From: Pseudochryseolinea flava
GTDB lineage: Bacteria; Bacteroidota; Bacteroidia; Cytophagales; Cyclobacteriaceae
Direction: 5' to 3'
DNA length: 64,000 bases
Assembly (NCBI RefSeq): GCF_003286915.1
Contig: NZ_QMFY01000006.1
Location: 186,001-250,000 of the forward strand
Every line of letters starts with the position of its first letter. Within the stretch, counting starts at the first letter, position 1. The position numbers and the translations under genes are program-made. Below the pieces are notes generated by a model. It had not been told where the DNA came from. It was given only the letters and a program-made list of their open reading frames with translations, and did no database searches. Positions 45,830-54,143 of this stretch are shown here, piece after piece.

Positions 45830-46183
45830 GTTCTTTAAGAGAGTTTTGGGTTATGCCGTCAATTGGAGCCAATTCTGCGCCACTCAGCGAAAACCGCTAA
45901 TTCAGTCGTGATTAGCCCTTCCGCTGGGAATAGTCTTCCATCTTTGGGAAAAAACCGGAATTATCCGTCACCGAAAAGGGAAAGAAGCAAGCTCACGCGA
46001 TCCTTTTCAGGGACTTGTATTAGACTAAAATAATACCATGGATCAGGCCTTAATAAGGGGAGTATAAGGCCATCATCATAAGACCTATACGCATAAGATA
46101 ATGGTTACAGAGCGGGTGTTAAGGAAGTTCGTGGCGATATCCACATTTTTAGAATGAGCCTACCCGATGCAGGCAAACATTGA
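45830..46183. other. 354-bp intergenic region
   Basis: It separates the small protein gene from the carboxypeptidase-regulatory-like gene, both leftward. No coding frame with convincing codon use, RNA fold or repeat was seen. Confidence 0.5.
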
Positions 46184-46846
46184 TTACTTCTTTTTCTTTT
46201 TCAAAGAATTAAAAAACTTCACCCAATTAAATGGATTTAAGAAGGGATTGGTCACTGGCATGTAGTGATCGCCATGAGAGGTAGACCATTGGCTCAAATA
46301 GTATCGTTGATTTTGGTAGCCATCCATGGGCGTTGTTTTTAGCATTAACGCAAGGAGTTCTGAGTTGAAATTTTTGTCGTCGATAGCACCATTTCGATCG
46401 AGTGGAATGTTCAGTGCTAGCACTGCTTCTTTAAAAACTTCCTCTGTCGGGAAATCATAGACGACTACTTCCTTCAAGTATGTTGTATCGGCGACAAGGG
46501 GTACAATCACCGTTTGATATTCGGGTGCATTCGCGGGAACTTTGTAATACTGTGCTTCATATCCGACGTAGCTAATCACGATACTATCGCCAACCAATAC
46601 TGGCATCGAAAAAAATCCCACGCCGTTCGTTGTAGTTCCGCGGCCGGCTTTCGGTACGTACACGTGAACACCAGGCAGGCCTGTCCCCGACGTACTATCT
46701 TCACCAATGATAACACCCGATAACTGAATGACACGCTTTTTCTGCTGTGCTTCTGCATGGTAGGCTAAGCAAGAAAATAATAAGATCAGGGCAACCGATA
46801 AAGTTGCTTGCTTCACAATGCTATTCACAGCGCGACGATTAGTCAT
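46184..46846 (-). CDS. Secreted carboxypeptidase-regulatory-like domain protein
   Basis: 220 residues from the internal ATG at 46846, which gives a signal peptide (LSVALILLFSCLAYHAEAQ); the upstream ATG at 46894 would bury it. A CarboxypepD_reg-like domain (about 35-125) has GTGLPGVHVYVPKAGRGTTTNGVGFF and SYVGYEAQYY. The C-terminal segment of about 90 residues, ending in KKKKK, is unfamiliar. The domain is common as a module of outer-membrane proteins; here it stands alone without a barrel, so the role is unknown. Confidence 0.8.
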   Translation of the reverse strand: MTNRRAVNSIVKQATLSVALILLFSCLAYHAEAQQKKRVIQLSGVIIGEDSTSGTGLPGVHVYVPKAGRGTTTNGVGFFSMPVLVGDSIVISYVGYEAQYYKVPANAPEYQTVIVPLVADTTYLKEVVVYDFPTEEVFKEAVLALNIPLDRNGAIDDKNFNSELLALMLKTTPMDGYQNQRYYLSQWSTSHGDHYMPVTNPFLNPFNWVKFFNSLKKKKK

Positions 46847-46920
46847 AATTTTCAAAGATAGGGATAAGCCCAATAACTGCCTAATTGTATACATTTGACG
46901 ACTGACAGTAAAGATGGTCG

Positions 46921-47310
46921 ATGCGACTCAAAAGTTTTAACCTCACACTCGGATCACAAATTTTCAAAGCGTGCGCAGATGAGTCCCGTCTGCGGATTCT
47001 TCATTTAATTTTTATGAACGGTGAAATGTGCATCACCGACCTGGAAAAAATTTTAGACTTTACACAAGCAAAAACATCCCGTCACCTGATATACCTGAAG
47101 AATTCGGGCATCTTGAGCTACAAACGCTACAACCATTGGGTTTTTTATCAAATCAAAGATGAGGTGGGCGATATCATCAAGCAAATCTTCCAATTCTTGC
47201 GCAAGGACGTTCAACTTCAAAAAGATCAACAGATTTATCAGACATTGTCATCCAATCGTGAACTCGCGGCCAATAAGCTGCAGATTATCGAGTGGCAGAA
47301 AAATAATTAA
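46921..47310 (+). CDS. ArsR/SmtB-family winged-helix regulator
   Basis: 129 residues. The ArsR domain spans about 10-90: FKACADESRLRILHLIF, then CITDLEKILDFTQAKTSRHLIYLKNSGIL with the recognition helix, and YKRYNHWVFYQI as the wing. No conserved metal-binding Cys pair is seen, though Cys18 and Cys37 are present, so metal sensing is not assured. The YjjG-type gene starts 9 bp after its stop, suggesting cotranscription. It is divergent from the carboxypeptidase-regulatory-like gene at 46846. Confidence 0.9.
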   Translation: MRLKSFNLTLGSQIFKACADESRLRILHLIFMNGEMCITDLEKILDFTQAKTSRHLIYLKNSGILSYKRYNHWVFYQIKDEVGDIIKQIFQFLRKDVQLQKDQQIYQTLSSNRELAANKLQIIEWQKNN

Positions 47311-47318
47311 ACGACAGT

Positions 47319-48026
47319 ATGAGCGCCCCTTCAAAAAAGTATAAAAGCATTTTCTTCGACCTGGACCATACACTTTGGGATTATGAAACGAATGCAAAGA
47401 TCACGCTTCAAGAGCTTTATCTACAATATGAATTGTTGGCGAAAGGTGTACACGAATTCAATGCCTTTCACAAGAAATTTCAAGAAGTAAACGCTGCATT
47501 ATGGTATCATTTCGATCGTGGAGCCATCACAAGCGAAGTCATCAGGAGAGAGCGTTTCAAACAAATTTTGGAAGCGTTTGATGCGCACGAAGAAAAACTT
47601 TGCGAAGACTTATCGCATGACTATCTTAATACATGTCCGTTGAAGGGAAACTTGATGCCTCACGCGCATGAAACGTTGGCGTATCTGTCTCAACGTTATT
47701 CACTGACCATTATTACGAACGGTTTTGAAGAGATCCAGCAGCGAAAATTAACCGCCGGCAATCTTCATCAGTATTTTAATCATATTATAACATCGCAGAC
47801 AGCGGGGCATCGCAAACCCGCACGGGAAATTTTTGATTTTGCGCTAACCCTTAATAAAGTTTCCGCAAATGAAGCCATGATGGTTGGCGATAACCTGGTA
47901 ACAGATATTGGTGGTGCGCGAAATGCGCAAATCGACGGTGTTTTTTATAACCCGGAGAAGTTAAGCCACGAAGAACGGCCGTTTCGCGAAATCACAAGTC
48001 TTTCAGAACTGCTTCAGATTCTCTGA
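47319..48026 (+). CDS. HAD-family hydrolase, YjjG-type nucleotidase
   Basis: 235 residues. The HAD motifs are visible: Asp14-x-Asp16 in FFDLDHTLWDY, Thr-Asn-Gly in IITNGF (motif II), Lys in HRKPAREIF (motif III) and GDNLVTDIGG (motif IV). The cap region and length match the YjjG branch, which dephosphorylates noncanonical pyrimidine nucleotides. The start is ATG at 47319. It follows an ArsR regulator closely and lies 62 bp ahead of pruA. Confidence 0.9.
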   Translation: MSAPSKKYKSIFFDLDHTLWDYETNAKITLQELYLQYELLAKGVHEFNAFHKKFQEVNAALWYHFDRGAITSEVIRRERFKQILEAFDAHEEKLCEDLSHDYLNTCPLKGNLMPHAHETLAYLSQRYSLTIITNGFEEIQQRKLTAGNLHQYFNHIITSQTAGHRKPAREIFDFALTLNKVSANEAMMVGDNLVTDIGGARNAQIDGVFYNPEKLSHEERPFREITSLSELLQIL

Positions 48027-48088
48027 GTTTGCATTACCTTTGCCGCTCGTAAATAACTCAGTCATTAACCAAAACTGCTTTTACTACT

Positions 48089-49720
48089 ATGCCCAAAGGT
48101 TTCTTCAGCGTCCCCTATCCTAAAAACGAACCCGTCCTCAGTTATGCACCTGGCACCAAAGAGCGTGCGGCATTAAAAAAAGCGCTTGCCGATGCACGTG
48201 CCAAAGTACTCGATATACCCATGTATATCGGAAGCGAAGAGGTTCGCACAGGAAATACGAAAACCATTACTCCACCACACGATCATAAACATGTGTTGGC
48301 GCATTTTCACGAAGGGGATAGTAGCCATGTTGAGCAAGCAATCAATGCGGCGTTGGGTGCTAAAGCTGCGTGGGCAGACCTTTCGTGGGAACACCGTGCA
48401 GCTATTTTCTTGAAGGCTGCAGACCTTCTCGCAGGACCTTATCGTTATGCCATTAATGCGGCAACGATGCTCGGTCAATCAAAAAGTCCATACCAAGCAG
48501 AAATCGATTCGGCGTGTGAGCTCATCGATTTCTTGCGCTTCAACGTATATTTCATGACGCAGATCTATCAAGAACAACCAGAGTCTTCTCCCGGTGTTTG
48601 GAATAGATCAGAATACCGTCCGCTGGAAGGATTTACTTTTGCCGTAACACCTTTCAACTTCACAGCCATCGCTGGAAATCTTCCTACGTGTATGGCGTTG
48701 ATGGGAAATACTGTTGTATGGAAACCTGCCAATACGCAAGTATATGCTGCAAACGTCATCATGCAAGTATTGAAAGCCGCTGGTCTTCCTGATGGTGTGA
48801 TCAACCTGATCTATGTAGATGGTCCGACGGCGGGTGATGTCGTGTTCAATCATCCAGATTTTGCGGGCATTCATTTCACAGGTTCCACAAAAGTATTCCA
48901 GAATATGTGGAGAACGATTGGAACGAACATTCATCGTTATAAAACCTATCCGCGTATTGTGGGTGAAACTGGTGGAAAAGATTTTGTGATGGTACACAAA
49001 AGTGCGAATCCAAAAGAGGTAGCCGTAGCGTTGTCGCGTGGTGCATTTGAATACCAAGGACAAAAGTGTTCTGCCGCTTCACGTGCTTACATTCCGAGTA
49101 ACCTGTGGGATGAGGTGAAAAAATATCTCGTCGAAGATTTGAAAGATTTTAAGATGGGCGGTACGGAAGACTTTGGAAACTTCATCAATGCGGTGATCGA
49201 TGAAAAAGCTTTTGATTCTATTGCAGGCTACATCGAAAAAGCGAAGCAGAACCCAATGAATACCATTGTTGCCGGCGGAAAAGTTGATAAGTCTAAAGGC
49301 TACTTTGTAGAACCAACGGTCATTGAAACGAAAGATCCATCGTCTGTAACGATGTGCGAAGAAATTTTCGGCCCGGTGTTAACGATCTATGTTTATCATG
49401 CTGAAAATTTCGAAGACACACTTGAGCTCGTGGATAGAACTTCGCCATATGCATTAACGGGCTCGATCATTTCCGGCGATCGTTATGCAATTGAACTCGC
49501 AACGAAGAAATTGTCGAACGCTGCAGGTAATTTTTACATCAACGATAAACCAACGGGCGCTGTTGTTGGACAGCAACCATTTGGTGGAGCACGCGCTTCG
49601 GGTACAAATGATAAAGCGGGAGCGAAGATGAACTTGATGCGCTGGGTGTCGGCAAGGTCGATCAAAGAAACTTTTGTTCCGCCAGTAGATTATAAGTATC
49701 CATTTTTGGATAAGGAATAG
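48089..49720 (+). CDS. pruA: L-glutamate gamma-semialdehyde dehydrogenase (1-pyrroline-5-carboxylate dehydrogenase)
   Basis: 543 residues, the full length of the standalone proline-catabolic enzyme. It has the aldehyde dehydrogenase fold with general base Glu293 (RIVGETGGKDF) and catalytic Cys327 (YQGQKCSAASR), 34 residues apart as expected, plus the NAD-binding PFNFTAI and GSTKVF stretches and the EEIFGPV motif. It oxidises glutamate semialdehyde to glutamate with NAD+. A terminator follows at 49756. No proline dehydrogenase gene is seen nearby. Confidence 0.96.
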   Translation: MPKGFFSVPYPKNEPVLSYAPGTKERAALKKALADARAKVLDIPMYIGSEEVRTGNTKTITPPHDHKHVLAHFHEGDSSHVEQAINAALGAKAAWADLSWEHRAAIFLKAADLLAGPYRYAINAATMLGQSKSPYQAEIDSACELIDFLRFNVYFMTQIYQEQPESSPGVWNRSEYRPLEGFTFAVTPFNFTAIAGNLPTCMALMGNTVVWKPANTQVYAANVIMQVLKAAGLPDGVINLIYVDGPTAGDVVFNHPDFAGIHFTGSTKVFQNMWRTIGTNIHRYKTYPRIVGETGGKDFVMVHKSANPKEVAVALSRGAFEYQGQKCSAASRAYIPSNLWDEVKKYLVEDLKDFKMGGTEDFGNFINAVIDEKAFDSIAGYIEKAKQNPMNTIVAGGKVDKSKGYFVEPTVIETKDPSSVTMCEEIFGPVLTIYVYHAENFEDTLELVDRTSPYALTGSIISGDRYAIELATKKLSNAAGNFYINDKPTGAVVGQQPFGGARASGTNDKAGAKMNLMRWVSARSIKETFVPPVDYKYPFLDKE

Positions 49721-49755
49721 TTTCTTTTAGAAGTAAGTAGTAAGAATTAAGAAGT

Positions 49756-49787
49756 AACAGCAGGCATTACACCTGCTGTTTTCTTTT
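49756..49787 (+). terminator. Terminator after pruA
   Basis: AACAGCAGG (49756-49764) pairs with CCTGCTGTT (49772-49780), followed by TTCTTTTT. Confidence 0.88.
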
Positions 49788-49791
49788 TAGA

Positions 49792-51219
49792 TTAAGCTTC
49801 AACTACGGGAGATTTTTTTTCGTCATACCACTTTACTTTTCTGGAGAAGTACATCAGCATTGCAACGATTGTGAACAAGCCTATACTACCAATGAGCAGC
49901 GAGTAGTCTTGTTCGAAGATGATTACGAAGATGAACGCGTAAAATATTGCGAGTAATCCACTGAGCAACACACTGAGTTTGCCGTGTAGGAATGATTTGC
50001 TATAAAATCCGATCAATGCAATCGTCGATATCGATGCGATAATATAAGCGATGTAGTATCCCATTTGTTCGGAGAAACTCAGCAAGAGCGTGTAGTAGAT
50101 GATTAGCGCAGCCGCGATGAGAATATATTGGAATGGATGGATACGAACTTTTTGCGTAATCTCAACGAGGAACAAGGACATGAATGTTAATAAGATCATG
50201 AGTATGGCGTACTTCGCCGTGCGCGTGGTTTGTTGATATTGATCCGCAGGAATAAAGAGAGACACGCCGAAGTCAGCACCTTCTAATGCTTCGCCTGATT
50301 TTTTCGACTGCACCCATTGTTGCGAGAAAGGTCTGTTGAAGTGTAAAATTTTCCAAGATGCATCGAAGGCCGTATCCGTGATGTTCGTGGCTTTAGGAAG
50401 AAAAGAACCGTCGAAACTCGGGCTTCCCCAACGGCCGGATACTTTAACATCTGTTGTTTTTCCCGTCGGTGTAAAGGCAATGCGATCACTTCCACGTAAG
50501 GAAATTTTAAGCGCCATTTTTTCTTGGAAGTTTTCCGGACCTGACCAGTTTAGCTTGGTGACAATGCCGGGTATCTTGCGCGGATCGTCAACCAAATAGG
50601 TACTCTCTGAAGTTTGTTTTACATCTTCGTCGTCAGCGGATAGACCAATATCGCTGGTGGGTTCTGCCTGATGCGGTATTGGTCCAATCAACAGCGAAGG
50701 ATTGTCGCTGATGCCACGAAGATCGTTGATGCCTACGACGAGATGAGCGTCTGTCCAACGAATATCTTCGTCACGAATACCAAGTGTTGTAAAGTTTGGT
50801 TTTACAAATGTGGAAGTGAGTTCAATTTTCGAAGTGTAAACCACGGCGTCGAAGATTCCACGATGGCGTAGTTCAGGATCGATGGCAGCATTGATGGCCA
50901 ATTCTTCGGGAAGAAAATATGCTTTTGCAATTGTCTCCATAGGGGCGCCGCCAGGTGCAAGCGATGGCTTCCACTTTTTGTAAGGGATTACAAGGATGGG
51001 CCCGGTGACGCGTTGGTCGGCAGACCATTTGCTGGTGATTTCACGAACAGCCTCATCTGCACGTGAATGCCTTTCCTGAATAAGCTCTTCAATGAGATTG
51101 GCCGGAATGAGTAATACAATAATCAGGAATCCAATCGAGAATAGTTTGATCATGATAGACTCGCGGATCCAGTTGTTAAAGCGTTCTATAAAGCCAAGCG
51201 GACTAGGTGTTGTTTCCAT
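49792..51219 (-). CDS. creD: CreD-family inner-membrane protein
   Basis: 475 residues. It has one N-terminal transmembrane helix (about 24-42), a large extracytoplasmic beta-rich domain (about 45-330, with RVTGPILVIPYKKW, YFLPEELAINA, VGINDLRG, PLEGADFGVSLFIP-type strands) and six C-terminal transmembrane helices. This is the CreD layout. CreD is an envelope-integrity protein induced by CreBC in enterobacteria; in Bacteroidota it is usually next to a winged-helix regulator, as here. It is the last gene of a leftward operon. Confidence 0.94.
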   Translation of the reverse strand: METTPSPLGFIERFNNWIRESIMIKLFSIGFLIIVLLIPANLIEELIQERHSRADEAVREITSKWSADQRVTGPILVIPYKKWKPSLAPGGAPMETIAKAYFLPEELAINAAIDPELRHRGIFDAVVYTSKIELTSTFVKPNFTTLGIRDEDIRWTDAHLVVGINDLRGISDNPSLLIGPIPHQAEPTSDIGLSADDEDVKQTSESTYLVDDPRKIPGIVTKLNWSGPENFQEKMALKISLRGSDRIAFTPTGKTTDVKVSGRWGSPSFDGSFLPKATNITDTAFDASWKILHFNRPFSQQWVQSKKSGEALEGADFGVSLFIPADQYQQTTRTAKYAILMILLTFMSLFLVEITQKVRIHPFQYILIAAALIIYYTLLLSFSEQMGYYIAYIIASISTIALIGFYSKSFLHGKLSVLLSGLLAIFYAFIFVIIFEQDYSLLIGSIGLFTIVAMLMYFSRKVKWYDEKKSPVVEA

Positions 51220-51252
51220 ATCAATGAAAATTTAAATTACGTAAAGAAAAAA

Positions 51253-51810
51253 TTAGAATGAAGGGTAATGATCCATCAACGATTTACTTTGGAACCGAAG
51301 CAGTACAATTCGCTTCACAACATGGTACGTGATGAACAATGCGCCGATGTATAAGATGGCTTTGGTGACAATGAGAAAGCCATAAGATGTAAGCCACGGC
51401 GCGAAGGTGTCTAGCTTGATGAATGTCGCTAAACCGACGATGCGAATAACCATGACGGCGGTAGTAAGCATGTAGGCTACACCCAATGCACCGATGAAGT
51501 TTACGACTGCCGAGTGACTCTTAAGTTTATGAAAAGGAATGGTGCAGGCTATGATGACGAAGGCAGCGAGGAAAAAGTGAAAGCTGGAAAATGATTTGCT
51601 CACATTGATATCAAATGAAGGGAAGTAAAAACCGGCGTGAGAAAATGATGTTTCCGTCTGCATTATCCATCCCGATATTTTGCTCGCGGGTTTAATCATC
51701 ATCAGGAGATCTTGTGTCTCGCTGAGGGCGTGTACATACTTTAGGGCAAAGGCTGTTGCTACCGTTGCGACGAACCAAAATGCGGTTTTGTTGATCATGT
51801 TTTTATTCAT
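51253..51810 (-). CDS. Exosortase-K-like membrane protein lacking the catalytic Cys
   Basis: 185 residues from the ATG at 51810; an upstream TTG is in frame. Five or more hydrophobic segments. The pattern ALKYVHALSETQDLLMMIKPASKI, then INVSKSFSSFHFF (about 68-80) and TAVMVIRIVGL (about 117-127) follows the exosortase K layout, as I recall it. There the middle motif carries the catalytic Cys (KSCSG); here that position is Phe74, the following Gly is Ser76, and Asn is His78. The conserved Arg is kept (Arg123) but no obvious catalytic His is present. It may be an inactive paralogue or another membrane protein. It sits between the winged-helix and CreD genes. Confidence 0.7.
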   Translation of the reverse strand: MNKNMINKTAFWFVATVATAFALKYVHALSETQDLLMMIKPASKISGWIMQTETSFSHAGFYFPSFDINVSKSFSSFHFFLAAFVIIACTIPFHKLKSHSAVVNFIGALGVAYMLTTAVMVIRIVGLATFIKLDTFAPWLTSYGFLIVTKAILYIGALFITYHVVKRIVLLRFQSKSLMDHYPSF

Positions 51811-51849
51811 AGAAAGTACTTTTAAAATCAAAGTTGTAGTGTAAAATTT

Positions 51850-52149
51850 TTATTTCTGTTGTTTAATAACAGCCTCTAGTGCATCGAGGTGTTTACGGAA
51901 TGCATTTCTACCTTTTTCGGTGATCTTGTATTTTGTGTTTGGCTTACGGTCTACGAAGGTCTTGTTCACAGATATATACTTTTCTTTTTCCAGTGCTTTG
52001 ATGTGCGAAGCCAGGTTGCCATCGGTTACGTTCAGCATTTCCTTGAGTGCACTGAAATCAAAAGCATCGTTTGTGACCAACGCAGACATAATCTGCAATC
52101 GCACGCGATGCTCCAGCACTTTATCAAGGTTGTCGAACGGATTTTTCAC
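51850..52149 (-). CDS. Winged-helix transcriptional regulator of the CreD operon
   Basis: 99 residues starting at GTG (52149), which overlaps the stop of the upstream membrane-protein gene by 4 bp (GTGA), a sign of translational coupling. The winged helix spans about 12-95: RLQIMSALVTNDAFDFSALKEMLNVTDGNLASHIKALEKEKYI, then the wing VNKTFVDRKPNTKYKITEKG. The family (HTH_34-like, MarR/ArsR-related) often accompanies CreD in Bacteroidota and probably controls this operon. Confidence 0.9.
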   Translation of the reverse strand: MKNPFDNLDKVLEHRVRLQIMSALVTNDAFDFSALKEMLNVTDGNLASHIKALEKEKYISVNKTFVDRKPNTKYKITEKGRNAFRKHLDALEAVIKQQK

Positions 52150-52772
52150 TTGTCGTACTTTTTATACATGATTGCGCCGTATACAATGTGTAGTACGCCG
52201 AAACCAATCGCCCAAAATATCAACCCGTATCCAACAAACAAAGCAGAGATAAGTCCGAGAACAATTTCACATAATCCTAAGTATCGGATTTCGTCGTAGG
52301 TATTAGAGCTTCCCTGAAACAATGCAAGTCCATAAAACATCAGCATGACAGGAGCCGCAAAACCGATGAAGCCGTAGTACAATAAGATTAATGTGAATAG
52401 CCCACCCGTTATCAGTGGAATAGCGAGATTGAATGCAAGACGTCTTCCGGCAGTGTTCATGAATGGTATGCCTAATTTTTTTGCTTTCTTACTGCTCAGC
52501 CAGACTCCCGTTCCGATGGAAGCAATTAAAACGACCAACGCTATACCGATCAATTTCCACATCACGCTTGGATTGCGCATCGATTCAAAAACATATTGCC
52601 TGTAATTTCGATTCTCGGCGTGGATTACAAAGTACGCGGCACCGGCGCCAACCAATGCATAACATCCGGCAAGCATGCCCGATAGTCCACTGAGGGACAA
52701 AAACTTAAAGGATTTCTCCATGATGTTGCGTATGGAGGCGATATCCTGTTCGTACTCGTGTATTTGCTTCAT
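52146..52772 (-). CDS. Six-helix membrane protein of the CreD operon, unknown function
   Basis: 208 residues from the ATG at 52772; an in-frame start at 52820 adds an unlikely 16 residues. After a charged N-terminal helix (MKQIHEYEQDIASIRNIMEKS) come five or six hydrophobic segments (from about residue 28 to 200). I recall the head and layout from other operons with a winged-helix regulator and CreD but know no function. It is the first gene of the leftward four-gene operon; the 4-bp overlap with the regulator suggests equal expression. Confidence 0.82.
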   Translation of the reverse strand: MKQIHEYEQDIASIRNIMEKSFKFLSLSGLSGMLAGCYALVGAGAAYFVIHAENRNYRQYVFESMRNPSVMWKLIGIALVVLIASIGTGVWLSSKKAKKLGIPFMNTAGRRLAFNLAIPLITGGLFTLILLYYGFIGFAAPVMLMFYGLALFQGSSNTYDEIRYLGLCEIVLGLISALFVGYGLIFWAIGFGVLHIVYGAIMYKKYDK

Positions 52773-52863
52773 TTGAAAAGTACTTTGTGATACAAAGCTA
52801 CTCAACGGAATGACTTGCACAAGTGTTTCGTCCTAATCATCTTCACAAAAAAGAAAGTTTCTC

Positions 52864-53508
52864 ATGAAAATCATGTTATTGCTCATCGTCATCAGCTGTT
52901 GTATGATCATCGTAGCCAAAAGTCAAACCACCGTTCGTGTAGCCTGCGTTGGCAATAGTATTACCGAAGGATCTGAAATTGAAGCTGGTAAACGTTATCC
53001 CGACCAACTTCAGGAGTTGTTGGGGGAGAAGTTTCAGGTAAAGAATTTTGGCTTGGGAGGCCGTACATTATTAAAGAGAGGTGAAGCGCCTTACTGGAAT
53101 GAAAAGTATTTTAAAGAGGTGATGAGCTGGTCGCCACGAATCATTGTGATTAAGCTTGGCACCAACGACTCGAAGCCACACAATTGGAAATACAAAGATG
53201 AATTCGAGGCGGACTATAGAGCATTTATTCAGGCTTTCAAGAATCAGATTCCAAGCAAGAAGAAGATTTATGTATGTACACCAGTACCAGCGTTCAAATC
53301 GGCGTGGGGAATTAGCGACAAGGTGATCAAGGAAGAGATTGTTCCCATCATTGAACGTGTTGCCAAGGAAGAGGAAGTGTTTTTGATTGATCTTTACACA
53401 CCACTTTTGGGCAAAGGTGAATATTTTCCTGACGGCATCCATCCGAATGCAGCGGGTGCAAACCTGATTGCTGATGTTGTCTACCAGGCAATAAAGCCGC
53501 AGCAATGA
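52864..53508 (+). CDS. SGNH/GDSL-family secreted esterase
   Basis: 214 residues with a signal peptide (to AKSQ). SGNH blocks: Ser32 in CVGNSITEG (block I), Gly66 region in NFGLGGRTLL (II), Asn101 in KLGTNDSK (III), and Asp190 and His193 in FPDGIHPNAAG (V). Together they form the catalytic set. Members hydrolyse acyl or acetyl esters of sugars and lipids; the small size and signal peptide fit a periplasmic carbohydrate acetylesterase, but the substrate is open. It is divergent from the CreD operon and monocistronic. Confidence 0.92.
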   Translation: MKIMLLLIVISCCMIIVAKSQTTVRVACVGNSITEGSEIEAGKRYPDQLQELLGEKFQVKNFGLGGRTLLKRGEAPYWNEKYFKEVMSWSPRIIVIKLGTNDSKPHNWKYKDEFEADYRAFIQAFKNQIPSKKKIYVCTPVPAFKSAWGISDKVIKEEIVPIIERVAKEEEVFLIDLYTPLLGKGEYFPDGIHPNAAGANLIADVVYQAIKPQQ

Positions 53509-53659
53509 GTTAAAGTGATCAAAATGATGGATTCACTTGCTGATAAGCACCTTTTTGAGAAAAATTCCAGGATTTTATTGGTCTGCGTTGGCAAATTAAG
53601 GTTCAACTCATTAATATTGCACTCCCAAATTTTGAGGAACGCCTCAAAAAGGTAACACT

Positions 53660-53733
53660 CCTCCTTAGCTCAGCTGGTTAGAGCACCTGACTGTTAATCA
53701 GGGGGTCCTAGGTTCAAGCCCTAGAGGAGGAGC
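53660..53733 (+). tRNA. tRNA-Asn, anticodon GTT
   Basis: 74 nt: acceptor TCCTCCT/AGGAGGA, D-arm GCTC/GAGC, anticodon stem CCTGA/TCAGG around CTGTTAA, and T-loop TTCAAGC. CCA is not encoded. A hairpin terminator follows at 53738-53765. Confidence 0.97.
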
Positions 53734-53737
53734 AACA

Positions 53738-53765
53738 AAAGCCACTATTGATAGTGGCTTTTTGC
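53738..53765 (+). terminator. Terminator after tRNA-Asn
   Basis: AAAGCCACTAT and ATAGTGGCTTT form an eleven-base stem with a TG loop, followed by a short T-run. Confidence 0.88.
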
Positions 53766-53965
53766 ATTTTGGCCGTTTTGTATAATCGACGCTGAATGTA
53801 TAGTCCTTCCTGAACAAATTCAATCAAGTGGTAAAAAGTGTGAAAAAATAATTTGTGCGCGACAACACAATGCAAACGGTTGCTGATCTATTTATGAGAT
53901 TTTGTCTATTTTTTGAAATCCACCTTCTGTCAATCCCACGTATATAGGTGAAATCTTAAATTGGT

Positions 53966-54076
53966 ATGAGCAGAAAGCGTTTAAAAAAAGCACTTTGGAG
54001 TGCGATAAAGAATGATCGGGAAGCCAACACTGGAGTGATTATTAAGCTTTTGTCAGCACGACGCGTGAAGGTTTAA
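53966..54076 (+). CDS. Small basic open reading frame, 36 residues, doubtful
   Basis: ATG at 53966 to TAA at 54076. The product is short and basic, rich in Lys and Arg at both ends (MSRKRLKKALW at the start). No family is recognised and no ribosome binding site is evident. It may be chance. Confidence 0.2.
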   Translation: MSRKRLKKALWSAIKNDREANTGVIIKLLSARRVKV

Positions 54077-54143
54077 AGTATCGCAAAGATTCTTTCTTCA
54101 TGCAGCACCGCTGCCTAGTCATGCCGTCGTATTTTTAGCGGTC

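Larger units (their letters stand above)
53734..54143 (+). other. 410-bp region after tRNA-Asn
   Basis: It holds the tRNA terminator (53738-53765) and one small basic open frame (53966-54076). Beyond those I see no gene, repeat or conserved element. Confidence 0.5.

Noticed and set aside
53871-53884. TGCAAACGGTTGCT, similar to the PUL operators
   Set aside because: It is about 260 bp from the nearest start, upstream of a CPBP protease with no glycan link, and deviates at two of the pattern positions. Probably chance.
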